Both the position numbers and the translations under genes were made by a program. The notes below the pieces were generated by a model, which worked only from the letters and a program-made list of their open reading frames with translations, searched no databases and was not told where the DNA came from. A DNA stretch of 64,000 bases from Tetracentron sinense (lineage: Eukaryota; Streptophyta; Magnoliopsida; Trochodendrales; Trochodendraceae), in assembly GCA_015143295.1 (NCBI GenBank), contig CM026570.1:22327250-22391249 (forward strand). The letters are read 5' to 3'. Below, piece after piece: positions 50,641-61,234 of this stretch (its first letter is position 1; each line of letters begins with the position of its first letter).

Positions 50641-50813
50641 TCCACGCCCCCTTTTTACCACCCATCAACTGTGGTTAGGATTCACTCACCTCCTAGGGTT
50701 AAGCAATCTAACCATTGTTTTTAGAAAAACATAAAAACAAAAATATTAATTTTAATTTAATTAAGTTTAACAATGGTTAAAGGGGTGTTAAAAAGGGACA
50801 TGGGGACACTTCG
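50641..50813. mobile_element. Small repeat related to the ~100-bp array units
   Basis: Begins GTCCACGCCCCCTTTTTA and ends with the near-inverse TAAAAAGGGACATGGGGACAC. The inside shares GGTTAGGATTCACT and AAGCAATCTAACCATTG words with the arrays at 17850-18440. It probably represents the mobile form of that unit. No target duplication was recognised. Confidence 0.55.
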
Positions 50814-51074
50814 GTCAGCTTAGAAGAGGACCCTGGGGTCCTCTTATCAGGACTCTAAAAATATTTGGGTCCGGTTTGAGCCACGAGTCTTCTCGGATCC
50901 TCTAGTTCAGAGGTTAGATCGAATGGTAATGGTTCCAAGAGCATTCCAGAAGCTGGCGAGGGTGTGGGTACAAAGCCAAATATAGTGGGTGAGAATGTTG
51001 GATTGGTACCTACTTTCTGCCCCCGAGAATGCTAAGGAGATCTCACCGGTGATGGATACTTGCCACAATGAGTC

Positions 51075-51095
51075 GGGGGGGGGGGGGGGGGGGGG
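51075..51095. repeat. G homopolymer (~21)
   Basis: An uninterrupted G run inside LINE-3 ORF1 sequence. Confidence 0.95.
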
Positions 51096-51970
51096 TGAGC
51101 CACAACTATCTAGGTGGTTGATATCCTCCCCTCAAAAAGGTGGGCTAGGGCTGGTCTCAGGTGGAGTTGTTAAGTATCAGAATGACTCAACCATCAACAA
51201 CAAAGAGGTTCAGGGGTTTTCAGCTGTAGTAATCACATGGGTAGAACCTGTCGAGGTACCAAATGGTGGACAAGGTCCTGAATTAGGTGGACTTTGGCCA
51301 GAGCAGTCTCTTGAGACTTATAGGCTTACTCCCCTAAAGGGCTGCTTATGGGGCGATGAAGGTGAGTGCTCAGAGGATGTGGATGTAGTCTCAAAGAGGG
51401 TTGAGCCCTTGATGGATATGATCTAAGTTGAAATCGACTATGGTAGCCAAATCAAGTGTGGGCATTTTAATAGTGGCACAGTCACTAGAGCTCTCGGGTA
51501 GTAGTGCAGGCGAAAGTGGGTTTAATAGTGGGTCCAACAGAGGTCTATGGGGACGGTGTATCGCAACCTCTTTCTCCAACATCTTTGGTTTATGTTGTGG
51601 AGGGGACTAATTTCAGTTGTTTAGGGGGCGTTTGGTATCGTTCTCGTGGAACGATTCCGCGTTTCGTTTCGTCGGAAGGCGTTGGGAACGGGCTATTTCC
51701 TGGATCGTGGAGCGAAACAGATAGAACAATTTTCGAAACAAAAAAAAAAGCTTCTAGGATCGAAACAGAACTCAAGTGCCAAAATTTCTCTGTGTTCCCG
51801 ATAAAAACAAAACCACTGGAGGCCAAGATTTTCGTAACGAAGGGAGAGCGAAGGGGCGAAAGAGGAGAGGTCCCAATTGCAATGACTGGAACTCTGGCTA
51901 CGATTTAACGCCGGTAAAAACTCTGGATGGCAACGAGGTCGGTTTTCTTTCTCTTCTTTCTTTCTTTCTG

Positions 51971-52378
51971 ATGGAGCTCCATCCAGTCACAGGCCAATGG
52001 CCATGTCTTCCTCCATTGCATCCTCATTTATTCCCTATCAAAACCCCGAAACTGTTTTTTCAAACCCAACCACCTTACCGAAACCCTAGAAGACCAAAAA
52101 TGCTTTTCCAAACCTCAACTCATCAAAACGGCTTCCTGGCACGTGTGTACACATTTCCTCCATTGATCAAAGTATGTTCTCGACTTTTGAGCATTAGAGA
52201 AGGTAACAAATTCCTACTGTGTGTTTAAAACTAGGTTCGAATCCGACAGCCATGTTAGGAATACAATGATTTATTATTTCTTTTGTTGTGGTGTCCTCGA
52301 TAGTGCGAGGAAGGTGTTCGATGAAATGACTGAGAAATATACTATAACATCACATTTGATAATTACTGGCTATTTTTA
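51971..52378 (+). pseudogene. PPR gene 5' fragment captured in a TIR element
   Basis: From ATG at 51971 an open frame runs about 85 codons, with a Pro/Thr-rich N-terminus like an organelle transit peptide, then YTFPPLIKVCSRLLSIREG, a typical helix pair of a plant PLS-class PPR protein (F-FPxLLKACSRL-SIREG). The frame shifts near 52200. In the next frame FESDSHVRNTMIYYF, GVLDSARKVFDEMTEKY and LIITGYF continue the usual PPR pattern (SHVRNTMIYxY, ARKVFDEM, SLITGY) up to a stop at 52376. PPR proteins bind organellar RNA for editing or processing. This piece covers only about three motifs, is frameshifted, and is bounded by transposon ends, so it is a dead capture. The donor gene is not in the window. 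Confidence 0.8.
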
Positions 52379-52429
52379 AAAATGTGTTTTAGGGGAGAGA
52401 TCGAATCACAGTCAATCGCGATTGAATTC

Positions 52430-52665
52430 AGGGAGAGTTCAATCGCACCCACAGGTCAACACATATCCATTTTAGCCCTTATTAATCATGGTTAAGATTT
52501 ACTAACCCTTAGGGTTCAACAATCTAACCTTGATTTTTAGAATTTTTTTAAAAATTAACCCTAGGGTTAAAATTTCTTGACCTTAATGTTAATTTTTTTG
52601 AGATATTTTTTCTAAAAACCAAAATTAGATTGTTGAACCTTAAGGGTTGTGTGTGTTAGTTACAC
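52430..52665. repeat. Two opposed ~100-bp repeat units
   Basis: A direct unit (GTTAAGATTTACTAACCC, TTCAACAATCTAACCTTG) faces an inverted unit (AAAATTAGATTGTTGAACC) across an AT-rich spacer. This is the same palindromic head seen at 17850-18050, preceded by the same GGGAGAGTTCAATC sequence. Confidence 0.75.
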
Positions 52666-53009
52666 GATAACATTTTCACCAAAAAAACACCCTTACGATT
52701 AGAGTCTTAAAATGGTAACATGGCATTTCCGAGAGTAGGATTATTATTTGCCTATTATTTATTAATTTATAGTATATATAAATGATCATGTGTTTTTTTT
52801 CTTCGTCCAAATGAGATTATGACGTTTATGTTCCCTGTAACAAATTTTAGCTAACTGCATCCAAACGAGTTCTAAGAACAAAACTATTCCAAAAAATATC
52901 TAGACTGTTCTGTTCTCATAATCAATTTCTGATCCGGAACAATGCCAAACGCCCCCTTAGTTACTCCTGAGCTCTCTCATGCAAGCCCAATTCCAGCTTG
53001 TTCTAAGGA

Positions 53010-55960
53010 AGTAACGTTGGGAAGGGTTGGCCCCGAGAGGCATTCCCAGGTATATTGAGGGGAAGGACCCCACTTGGCAACCGAGCTAGGCTGCAAGATT
53101 GTCTAAATCCAAGACCTCCCCAACCCCTACTATTTTTGATTTAGATATGTTGACTCGTAGAATGGAGATGGCTTCGAAGCAGCGTAGAAGACATCTAAGA
53201 AGGATCAGGTCGTGACAAGATGCTCTACAGAAAATCAGGGTGTCATCTGTGAATTATAGGTGAGAAATCTTCAGGTTATCCTTTCCAATATTGAAACCCT
53301 TGAAAACAAGACCATTAGCTCTGGATAACATCCTACTCAAAAGATTCCGAGACTATAATGAAGAGGAAGGGATACCCCTATCACAGGCCCCTAGAGCTTT
53401 TGAAGTATCCAGTCGGGCTACCATTAATGAGAATTGAGAGTGTTACGGATGATATACACATCTGCATCCATTGACACCATTTTGAACCAAACCCCATTCT
53501 TTTCATTATATACCCCAAAAACTCTCAATTAACGTGATCATAGGCTTTTTTTCATATCCACTTTGCACAGTATCCCGTGCTCCTTAGATCTAATCCTGTC
53601 ATCAATGCATTATTTCGCTATCAATATACCAACTAGGATCTATCGACCTGGCGACCTCCCACAAATACTCCTTGTTGAGGGTAGATGATATTACCCAACA
53701 CACTCTTGAGTCTGGTAGCTAAAACTTTCGAGAGGGTTTTGTAAACATTGCTCATAAGACTGATCAGTCGGAAGTCCTTGATATCCATTGCTCATTTCTT
53801 TTTAGGGATCAACACTACAAAAGTATTGTTAATTACTCTATCAAAACTCCTCAACACAAACAACTACCTCATAACGACAAGAAAGTTATTTCCTACTATC
53901 TCCTAACATGATTGATAGATTTCTATGGTGAATCCATCTAGTCCAGGAACATTGTCCCAGCCATACCTCGGATTACCCTATTACTTCGTCCTCCTCAAAG
54001 TGATCCTCCAAAACATCTCTCTGCTCATCGGACATGCACTCAAAGGGGAGGCCATCAAGTTGCGGACGCCAGTGTTCCTTCTCCGTGTACAAGACCTGGT
54101 AGAAGGAAACAACACTATATGCAACCTCTGTGGGCCCCTCATACCACTCACCATCCACCATTAATCTAGAAATGAAGTTGCTCTTCTTGTGGAATTGAGC
54201 CATCCTATGAAAGTATTTTGTGTTCCGATCACCCTCCTTGAGCCAGTGAACTTAGAACCTTTTGCTTCCAACAAATCTTGTCCAATTTCACCTTCTGTAG
54301 ATACTCCAACCTCTTTGTTGCCTTTGACTCAATCTCTTCATTGGTAAGTTATCTCGAGTCTTCGGCGATGTCCAACTCACCGATGTCCTTTAGGAGACTA
54401 GCCAGTCTAGCTCGGACATTACCGAAGACTACTCGATTCCATTCTTTTAATCTGACTTTGAGAGCTTTCAATTTGAGCCTGAATCTCCACCACCCCCTTA
54501 AACCCATCATCTTCTTTCCACATATTCTCGAAGCGAAAAGGCGTGGGGCCTCCTTTGAAGCTCCCAGTTTCCAAAACTATGGGAACATGGTCTGATGTAG
54601 GTCTTGGTAAGGAGGATTGATTTATGTTCAGAAACAGTTTTTTCCATTCTGGGTTGCAAAGAAATTTGTCCAATCTGCTCACTAGGCCACCAGACTCTGA
54701 TTGAGCACAAGTGAATAGATTGCCTTTTAATGGAAAGTCAATCAACTCGTGGCGACCAATAAACTCCCCAAATCTCCTCATCTTAGCACTAATGGCACAT
54801 CTCCTTTCCTCTCCTTTGAGAATCGAATGCTGTTGAAATCGCCCCCAGACACCAAGGGGCATCCCACCTCACACTGACATCATCTAGCTCGGTCCAAAAG
54901 ACTGTCATGCGACCCACCAAATGGGCCATAAACCCTAGAAAATACCCATTCTGACTCCTCTCCCACCCATTTGCAATAAATGGAAATTGACTATGCCCTC
55001 ATCTCTAAATCTACTACCTCCAATTTATCCTTGTCCCAAATAAAAAAATACCCCTGACGCCCCTAACGATGGAATCGCTAGCCAATTTGGTGTGGATATG
55101 TCCCAAATATCCTTTATGATATAGTCTTGGATCACCTCTAATTTTGTCTCCTGAATGCACAGAATTGCCGGTCGCTTAGATTTGACCAACCGCTTAACCC
55201 CCGCAAATTTTTCTAGATAACCCAACCCTCTAATGTTCCACGATATGATGGAGAGATCCCTCATCTAAGAACTTTACGGCCCTTATTGATCCTCGGACTC
55301 CACGACACACTTCTAGACTCTGGTTTGTCATAGTTCACATTGCACTCCAATCTTTTTAGCTTCGTAGCTGAGATTCCTCTCCCGCCTATGTTGGTATTGA
55401 TTGTGGAACTATCTTCTTGCTCGACCCTATCACTCTCTAGTCTCCAAAACAAGGCTCTAGTTGCTTCCTCATTACCTTATTCGAGAAACCTAGGAATTTT
55501 CCAAGATACTCCAACTGACTCGAACCCTGCTCTAACAATCCCGTTGGCTCTCGACTAGAAGGCCCTAGAGGATTATGCCCTTGGAGCTCATGACAGTCAT
55601 GTAAAATGTGGACTGGAGACACTAACGCAAGTCTTTGTGCATTCACAATGAGATACCTGGTACCCACCGACTTACTAGACCCAAACCGTACACCCCTTTC
55701 CTCATTAAACCGTGGTATCAAATCTCCATGAAGTGGCAAATTTGAAACAATAGACTCACCAAATAAGCACCCCAAATAAGCACAATGAACTCTCTTTATC
55801 TACCATATCCCCACTTTGAGGCGGGATAAGAGAGATAGACAAAGAAGAGTTAGACGTCCCTCTCAAGGTAACAAGTGCTATATCCCCGATCTCTGGAATG
55901 TCCTCGCCTCTTGGTGAAAAGTGAATATTTGATGGCAGCTTTCAATCTCAAGATAGGCTC
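53010..55960 (-). pseudogene. Inverted middle of LINE-3 (ORF1 end, endonuclease, RT)
   Basis: Minus-strand order from right to left: ORF1 tail (HFSPRGEDIPEIGD near 55910, GVRFGSSKSVGTRYL near 55670); EEP endonuclease (SWNIRGLG at 55223-55246, CIQETK near 55155, RLDKFLCNPEW near 54665, SDHVPIVLETG near 54580); a linker with FHKKSNFISRLMVDGEWYEG near 54160; and RT up to YLGMPLGAN near 53035. These are the parts absent from the flanking + strand LINE, and little sequence is missing at either junction. Dead copy with many stops. Confidence 0.75.
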
Positions 55961-56014
55961 AGAAAGTTCAGTTTAGGTTTGCAAAGTGCCTGTCGGGTTG
56001 GTAGTCATTTTTCT

Positions 56015-56575
56015 CATGGTTCAAAAACTCGAAAACTTGACTTGACTCAAAAGTTAGTAGTGTTGAGTAACTCGGAAAACTCGAAAAAATTCGACTCGGT
56101 TCAGCTTGGAATATATATGTTATAACTTGAAAAACATAGGTTAAAAGAACTTAAAAGTACGTTGGTTTTACAGTTTCAAACCTAAAAATTAGGTTTAATA
56201 GAACTCATAGTAGGTTGTCTTTGTATACCCAAAAAAATATGATGCAAAAATAGTGATGCAAAAATAGTCTGACGTTCGAGTTTAGGTTTAAAAAAATGAT
56301 AAAAATACTTTTTTATGACAACTTAGTCTGGCGAGTCGAAAAACTTGGTTGGACTTGATCGAGTCACCCGAGTAACTCAGCTTGCTAGATTAGGTTATCA
56401 TAAATAAAAATTTTATCATTTTTTTCAACCTAAACTCGGCATTACTCGACCAAATCACCGAGTAACTCGGCAAATAGTGTCTTCTTCTAGTTTTGAGGCG
56501 ATTCGTCTTGAAATTCAGTCGAGTTGAGTAACTAGGCCGAGTAACTCGGGTGACTCGCCGAGTTTTCGAACTATG
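56015..56575. mobile_element. hAT-like MITE, 'GAGTAACTCGG' family, 561 bp
   Basis: Termini CATGGTTCAAAAACTCG and, inverted, CATAGTTCGAAAACTCG, with 8-bp duplications ATTTTTCT / GTCTTTCT (6 of 8). The interior is dense in GAGTAACTCGG and GACTCG words and non-coding. It interrupts the SGW-x-SFFLTKR stretch of LINE-3. Confidence 0.82.
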
Positions 56576-58369
56576 GTCTTTCTTACTAAAAGGCAAAAAG
56601 TTAACCCTCATTGGCTCATTCAGAGCACCGTTAACAACATTCCCACATACTTGATGTCAACTCTCATCATTCCTCAAGCGATAGTAGTATCTTTTGAGCG
56701 TATGCAGAGAAAATTCCTTTGGCATGAGAGGGGGATCTGTTTCAAATATCATTTGGTGGATTGGGCAACAATTTGCCATCCTAAGAAAGCAGGTGGCCTG
56801 AATTTGAGGCCCTTAACTCTGGGGAACAAGGTTCTATTGGGGAAATGAGTATGAAGGTTTGGGGAGGAAAGAGACAGCTTTTGGCGTGAGGTAATTGTAT
56901 CCAAATTCGGGGAACAATTGTGTTGGGTCCCGAAGGAGGTCAAGTGTTCACATTGTGTGGGGATATAGAAGGGGATCATGTCAGTTGCACGATTCATAGT
57001 GCCATACTTTGAATTCAAGGTGGGTGATGAGTTAAAAGTTGGATTTTGGAAGGATGTATGGTGTGGTACCACGAAATTCCAGGATGACTTCAGGACCCTT
57101 TTCTGGTTAGCCGTTGATAGGAACACATCTGTTGGAGAATACATGGATAGGGATAGTGGCGGGGTTGTTTGGGGTCCTCTAGCTTAAGGAAGGGCTTAAA
57201 CGATTGGGAAGTTGCTGAGTTTGTTAGGCTTTTAGAATGGCTAGAGTTCACCCTCCTGACATCTCAGGGCAGGGGTTAATGTGGTCTAGAGGCTACAAGG
57301 GTCGATTCTCAGTGAGATCTCTATCCCAGTATTTCTCGAAAAGAGAGAGATTCTTTAACCATAAAGAATTCAATTCAGATGGAGGATACCTATCCAGAAG
57401 TTTTTGCTGTTGCTTGAGTCCTTTCCTCATAGGATTGTGTGGAATCCCGCTGTTTTGTTCCCTACTAAAGTATCATTTTTCTATGGACTGCGTCTTTGAA
57501 TAAGATTCTCACATTTGATCACTTGAAATCTAGAGTGTGAAAGATGACTAATCGGTGTTTTATGTGCCTCCAAGCGGAAGAGTCGATAGATCACCTACTC
57601 TTGCATTGTCCATTGTAGCTGTTTTATTATTTTTATGGTTCATGATCTCGTGAACTCCGGTGTCATTTGACTTTTGTAGTTCCGTTCCATGATTTCTAAT
57701 ATATATTCTCGATTATCAATCAAAACAAATATATCAAGCTCCCCCCAAAAAAGCACCCCAATTGAGGGTGAATGGTAGACTCACAGCCTCAAAGGGGCAG
57801 CGAATCACAACCTCACTAGGCTACCAATGTTGAATAGTGAGGTAACAACACATACCTTTGAATAGAGTGGAATAATTATATGGAGTCATGTCATGTTGTC
57901 GGTTGTCGGAGATGGAGAGACTTGGTCCCATCATTGTTTGCACTACTCGAGTAACCACACTTTCCACGCCTTAGATCCTAAGGGCTACAATAGATACCCT
58001 AGAGAGACACTCAAAACCAACTAAGAAGAGAAGAGAGAACGTTGAGATTGAGTGCTCACGTTTTGCACAAGCTTTGTATTTATAGAGTTGGATGTTACAC
58101 ACTTCTATTGCAACACCAACTCTCAATCTCTCTTTGTTGTGTAATCATGTGCATTCCATTTCCATATGGACGTCCAAAACGGTACCAACATCAAGGGGGG
58201 TAAATGCAAAACTAGGAGTATAGACGAATACCTTGAAGTCCAAGGGTTTCAAAATAAGTCGAACCAAGAAAAAAAAAATGAATGCAACTGTAGTAAGAAC
58301 ATAATTTGGGTGGAGACGGTTTTGATAGATGACTAAGATATACCACAAAGTGACTAGCTCTGGTATCTT

Positions 58370-58945
58370 TGCTCAACTATTCGTAATGTCAGAGAGATTG
58401 AAGATGATGTTTCCCATAGAATTAGAGTTGTATGACTACATTGGAGAATGCTTCCTGATAACTATGTGATCGATGCATCCCGATCAAGCTAAAAATAAAA
58501 TTTTATAAGACATCGATAAGAATAGCTATGCTATGTGGAGTATAATGTTGGGCTACTAAGAAGCAACATATTAATTGAATTAGGGTAACTGAGATGAGGA
58601 TGATGAAATGGATGAGTTGGAAGACAATGAAATATAAGATCATAAATGAGTACATTTGAGAGAATTTGGGAGTAGCTCCAATAGGTTGATAAAATAAAGG
58701 ATAGTCGGTTGAGATGATTTGGACAAGTTTAGAGAGAATCACTAATAGCTCTATTAAGAAGTGAATTGATGCAATTTGAAGGCTATAAAGGGGAGAAAAA
58801 AGGTTAAAATGTCTTGGATGGAGTTAGTGAAAAATGATTTGATAACATGACTTAACCGAAAGTAAACTTTTAATAGAATGGAATGACGAAACAAGATTTG
58901 TGTGGCCGACCCCAAATTTTTGGGATAAGGCATTGATGATGATGA
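58370..58945 (+). mobile_element. RTE-type LINE, 3' remnant
   Basis: Read on the + strand, several frames give the C-terminal pattern of plant RTE-like elements: EDDVSHRIRVVWLHWR near 58395, TEMRMMKWMSW near 58590, ENLGVAPIG near 58660, and ICVADPKFLG-like near 58895, ending in a TTGATGATGATGA tail. Only the last ~190 residues are recognisable and the frame is heavily disrupted. Confidence 0.7.
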
Positions 58946-59120
58946 GCGCATGAGGTTTGAACTTTGAACTTAACAAATAAAAACTGTCTTGATTACAAGA
59001 ACTTCAAATTGATAAATTACACAATTGAGACGTTTATATTCTTGCAACTGAAATAATTTTGCGGCGTTATGGTGAGGTAATGAGAATTAACTTAATCTCA
59101 TGATGTTTCATTTTGTTCAG

Positions 59121-59200
59121 GTTGCTTCAAGTGCATTGGGCTTTGGACCTCAAATAGCTATGCAACTGGCTGAACGTTTGTACACTCAAGGTTTCATCAG
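59121..59200 (+). CDS. TOP3B: TOP3B exon just before the catalytic tyrosine
   Basis: The acceptor is GTTCAG and the donor GTTTTC. Twenty-six codons plus two bases read VASSALGFGPQIAMQLAERLYTQ-GFI and end in a split codon (AG|). In the family this segment runs directly into (I)SYPRTE-, whose Tyr makes the covalent 5'-phosphotyrosine link. That Tyr is therefore encoded by the next exon, beyond position 64000; no YPRTE-like sequence was seen between 59201 and the end. Confidence 0.92.
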
Positions 59201-59749
59201 GTTTTCATTTACTCGCTCTCTTTTTCTTCATAGTTTGTTGTGAAATTATACTTTATGCTTTTATCAACAATGTCTCATTGGTTTCCCACTGTGGGTATGT
59301 ATCCCTAGGGGCAGTTCATATGTCCTTTTCTCATAGAAACCACTGATCCAACTCCACGTTTAGATGAGAAACTTTTTCATCCTTACTAAGGAATATGTAT
59401 TTCTTAAAGAGCAAAAGGTAATGACATGGAAGTCCTTTGATGCGGCGGGCTTTTCGATCCCTGCTATACAACAAGATGTTAGGGGAAAATATTGCGATCA
59501 TCGTCGAAGCCTAATCTTCTCAAAGGGAAAAGGGAAACCAAGGAAACATCGTGGGAGGTGCTAATCCAGGCAGTCCAAGAGTTCTGAAAGTAACTCAAAG
59601 CCCTATTGGTTATTTTTTTATTCAATAGATCAAAAGTCAACAATGTTTTCTTAGAATATATTTATATGAAATAAACCGCTAAAATCTAACTGAAGAGCTA
59701 ATAAACTAATCTCTGTTGTCCAGCGAAAGTAAGTTAAATATATTTTTAA

Positions 59750-60091
59750 AAATGACTAAAATAACCCTAATTTCATGTTTTTCAAAACTCCATTTTTTTT
59801 CAAAAATTCACCAATTATTCGCCTATTTTTGCTTTGCCGAATTATTCGCAAATTATTGAATTTCCGAATTATTGGCGAATTTTCCGGATTATTGGCGAAT
59901 TTTCCGAATTATTCCCAAATTATTTTCTCAAACTTGGCAAAAAACTACTTATTTTTTAATTAAATTGTTCGGTATATTTTTATGTTTATTAATTTATTTT
60001 TTATTTTTTCCGAATTTTTCCTAAATTTTCCCGAATATTTCCGAACTTGACCTCTGTCGAATTATTCCCAACCCTCGACTTTGTCACTATG
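59750..60091. mobile_element. hAT-like MITE, 'TTCGGGAATAA' family, second copy (reversed)
   Basis: The right terminus is GACTTTGTCACTATG, the inverse of the CATAGTGACAAAGTC start at 9022. The interior is full of CCGAATTATTC words, the inverse of those at 9022-9311. The left end is approximate: no partner terminus or matching 8-bp duplication (expected TGTACAAC) was found. Confidence 0.65.
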
Positions 60092-61234
60092 TGTACAACC
60101 AGACCTCTAACCATCTTTAAATGTCCAAAACGTTGGATCTTGACATAATCTATGAGAAATCCATTTTAGATGTTGGAAAAAGCTTGTCAACACATCTTAC
60201 GATTTCTCAATCAGATGTCTTTTCAATCCATTCTAGACTCTTGTTTCCTGTAATAATTGATTTTAAAAAATGTATGAATTTCTCAACAGTTCTCCATGAC
60301 ATGGATTCTTAAAATGAGAGCTGTGACCATGGGCTGCAACAAGTCAATGAGACATATATTTCAATCTATAAGTTGATCTGTCCAATTGAATGATATTGTC
60401 GCCCTATAATGGGGATGTAAAAGAAAAAAAATGAAATGCTAAATTAGTTTAACTGAAAACAAAAATGTAATTGTTTTTTCTAAAAAGAAATTACCTAATT
60501 ATATGTAAAACTGATGCCCAAACTGTATGTCTAACTATTCAAATTTTTAAATAAATTAACTTATTATATTTGAAACTAATAACATTTAAAGATATAAATT
60601 TAGTAAATATATCAAGTATATAACTACACATCTATTAATAAATTACTAAGGTTTTATGACCCGTGACCCGTCAGATCCAAAAAACCCATACAAACAGATT
60701 GAGTAACCAAATCTAACTAGGTATTATAATCTGCATGGTCTGGAGCTAGTTTGAAATTTTGGTCTTGCCCCCTTCCTCCAAAATCGAAATACTATATATA
60801 TTGTTTGAGATTATTTCATCTGAATCGGCCGTAATAATGATGTTTATTTTCAAATTATTTATTATTTAAAAAATGAAATTTATCGAAGTTAATATAAATT
60901 GTTGCTGAAATTTATTGAAATTTGCTGAAATTTTAGATTTTTATTAAAAAAAAATTAAATAATCATATTTTTATAAAATTACAAAATTAATTCATATATA
61001 TCCATTACTATAATAGGATGAGGGATCGTTTGGTAGATCTTCTCTAATCTTGTCTATTCCGGACAAATCTAGCCAAAATAGAACTGTAGACTATAAAATT
61101 GTTTGGTAGTGCATGATAATAGACAAAGCTTTTTTGTAAAACTGTGTTTGGTAACATCATCTTATTGCAGGGGTAATTGATGTAATTTTTGAAAGGACAT
61201 ATTTTCTTTGGGTAGCCAATTCCACCACTATATG

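Larger units (their letters stand above)
51624..52956. mobile_element. PIF/Harbinger-type non-autonomous element carrying a PPR gene fragment
   Basis: Termini GGGGGCGTTTGGTATCGTTC and, inverted, GGGGGCGTTTGGCATTGTTC, with a 3-bp TTA duplication (51621-51623 and 52957-52959), as in Tourist/PIF-Harbinger elements. It is inserted in ORF1 of LINE-3. The interior is not the usual MITE filler. It holds a purine-rich leader-like stretch (51830-51960), the 5' part of a pentatricopeptide-repeat gene (51971-52378), and two opposed units of the ~100-bp repeat (52430-52665). No transposase is present. It resembles the gene-capturing 'Pack' class known for Mutator-like elements. Confidence 0.8.
50150..57735 (+). 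mobile_element. L1-type LINE (LINE-3) with inverted middle
   Basis: The + strand carries ORF1-like sequence (about 50150-53010) and then the end of ORF2: SGWxSFFLTKR around 55990-56590, STVNNIPTYLMSTLIIPQ near 56635, FKYHLVDWATICHPKKAGGLNLRPL near 56740, and a zinc motif CFMCLQAEESIDHLLLHC near 57560. Between them, 53010-55960 lies on the minus strand and holds the missing middle in reverse: end of ORF1, endonuclease (SWNIRGLG, CIQETK) and most of RT (TDDTLIF near 53225, YLGMPLGAN near 53035). The + tail resumes about where the inverted RT stops. The 3' end (ATATATTCTCGATTATCAATC) matches the end of LINE-1, so they are one family. Interrupted by TIR elements at 51624-52956 and 56015-56575 and a repeat at 50641-50813. 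Stops and frameshifts throughout. Confidence 0.75.
48730..59120 (+). other. TOP3B intron, 10.4 kb
   Basis: The donor is GTCGGT and the acceptor GTTCAG. It holds a MITE near 49283-49780, a LINE with an inverted middle (about 50150-57735), and an RTE-like tail (58370-58945). Positions 48730-49280 and 49781-50150 contain nothing I can name. Positions 57740-58350 are unassigned; read on the minus strand they show a TATAAATAC box near 58080 followed by C/T-rich sequence, which could be an LTR fragment, but no partner was found. Confidence 0.7.
7035..59200 (+). other. TOP3B: TOP3B gene body (six internal exons and their introns)
   Basis: Six exons on the + strand read in order as an uninterrupted stretch of plant DNA topoisomerase III beta, a type IA enzyme that cuts and rejoins one strand (DNA, and RNA in animal homologues). 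Phases agree at every junction: exon lengths 94, 100, 244, 163, 120 and 80 bp. Donors all begin GT and acceptors all end AG. Introns between them are about 27.0, 6.3, 7.5, 0.09 and 10.4 kb. The predicted 267 residues run from just before the TOPRIM DCD motif to the residues immediately before the YPRTE catalytic-tyrosine block, which must lie in an exon beyond the window. Recognition is from remembered family sequence, not a search. No stop or frameshift interrupts the exons, so the gene looks functional despite its inflated introns. Confidence 0.88.

Noticed and set aside
50989-51426. Open frame with a poly-Gly stretch as a host gene
   Set aside because: The Gly run is the G homopolymer at 51075-51095; the surrounding sequence is LINE-3 ORF1.
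53010-55960. An independent minus-strand LINE inserted into LINE-3
   Set aside because: It contains just the portion missing from the + strand copy, with the + strand resuming where it stops; an independent insertion would be expected to overlap or carry its own A-tail. Not fully excluded.
57740-58350. Minus-strand LTR with a TATAAATAC box
   Set aside because: No partner repeat, primer site or target duplication could be found, so it is left unassigned.
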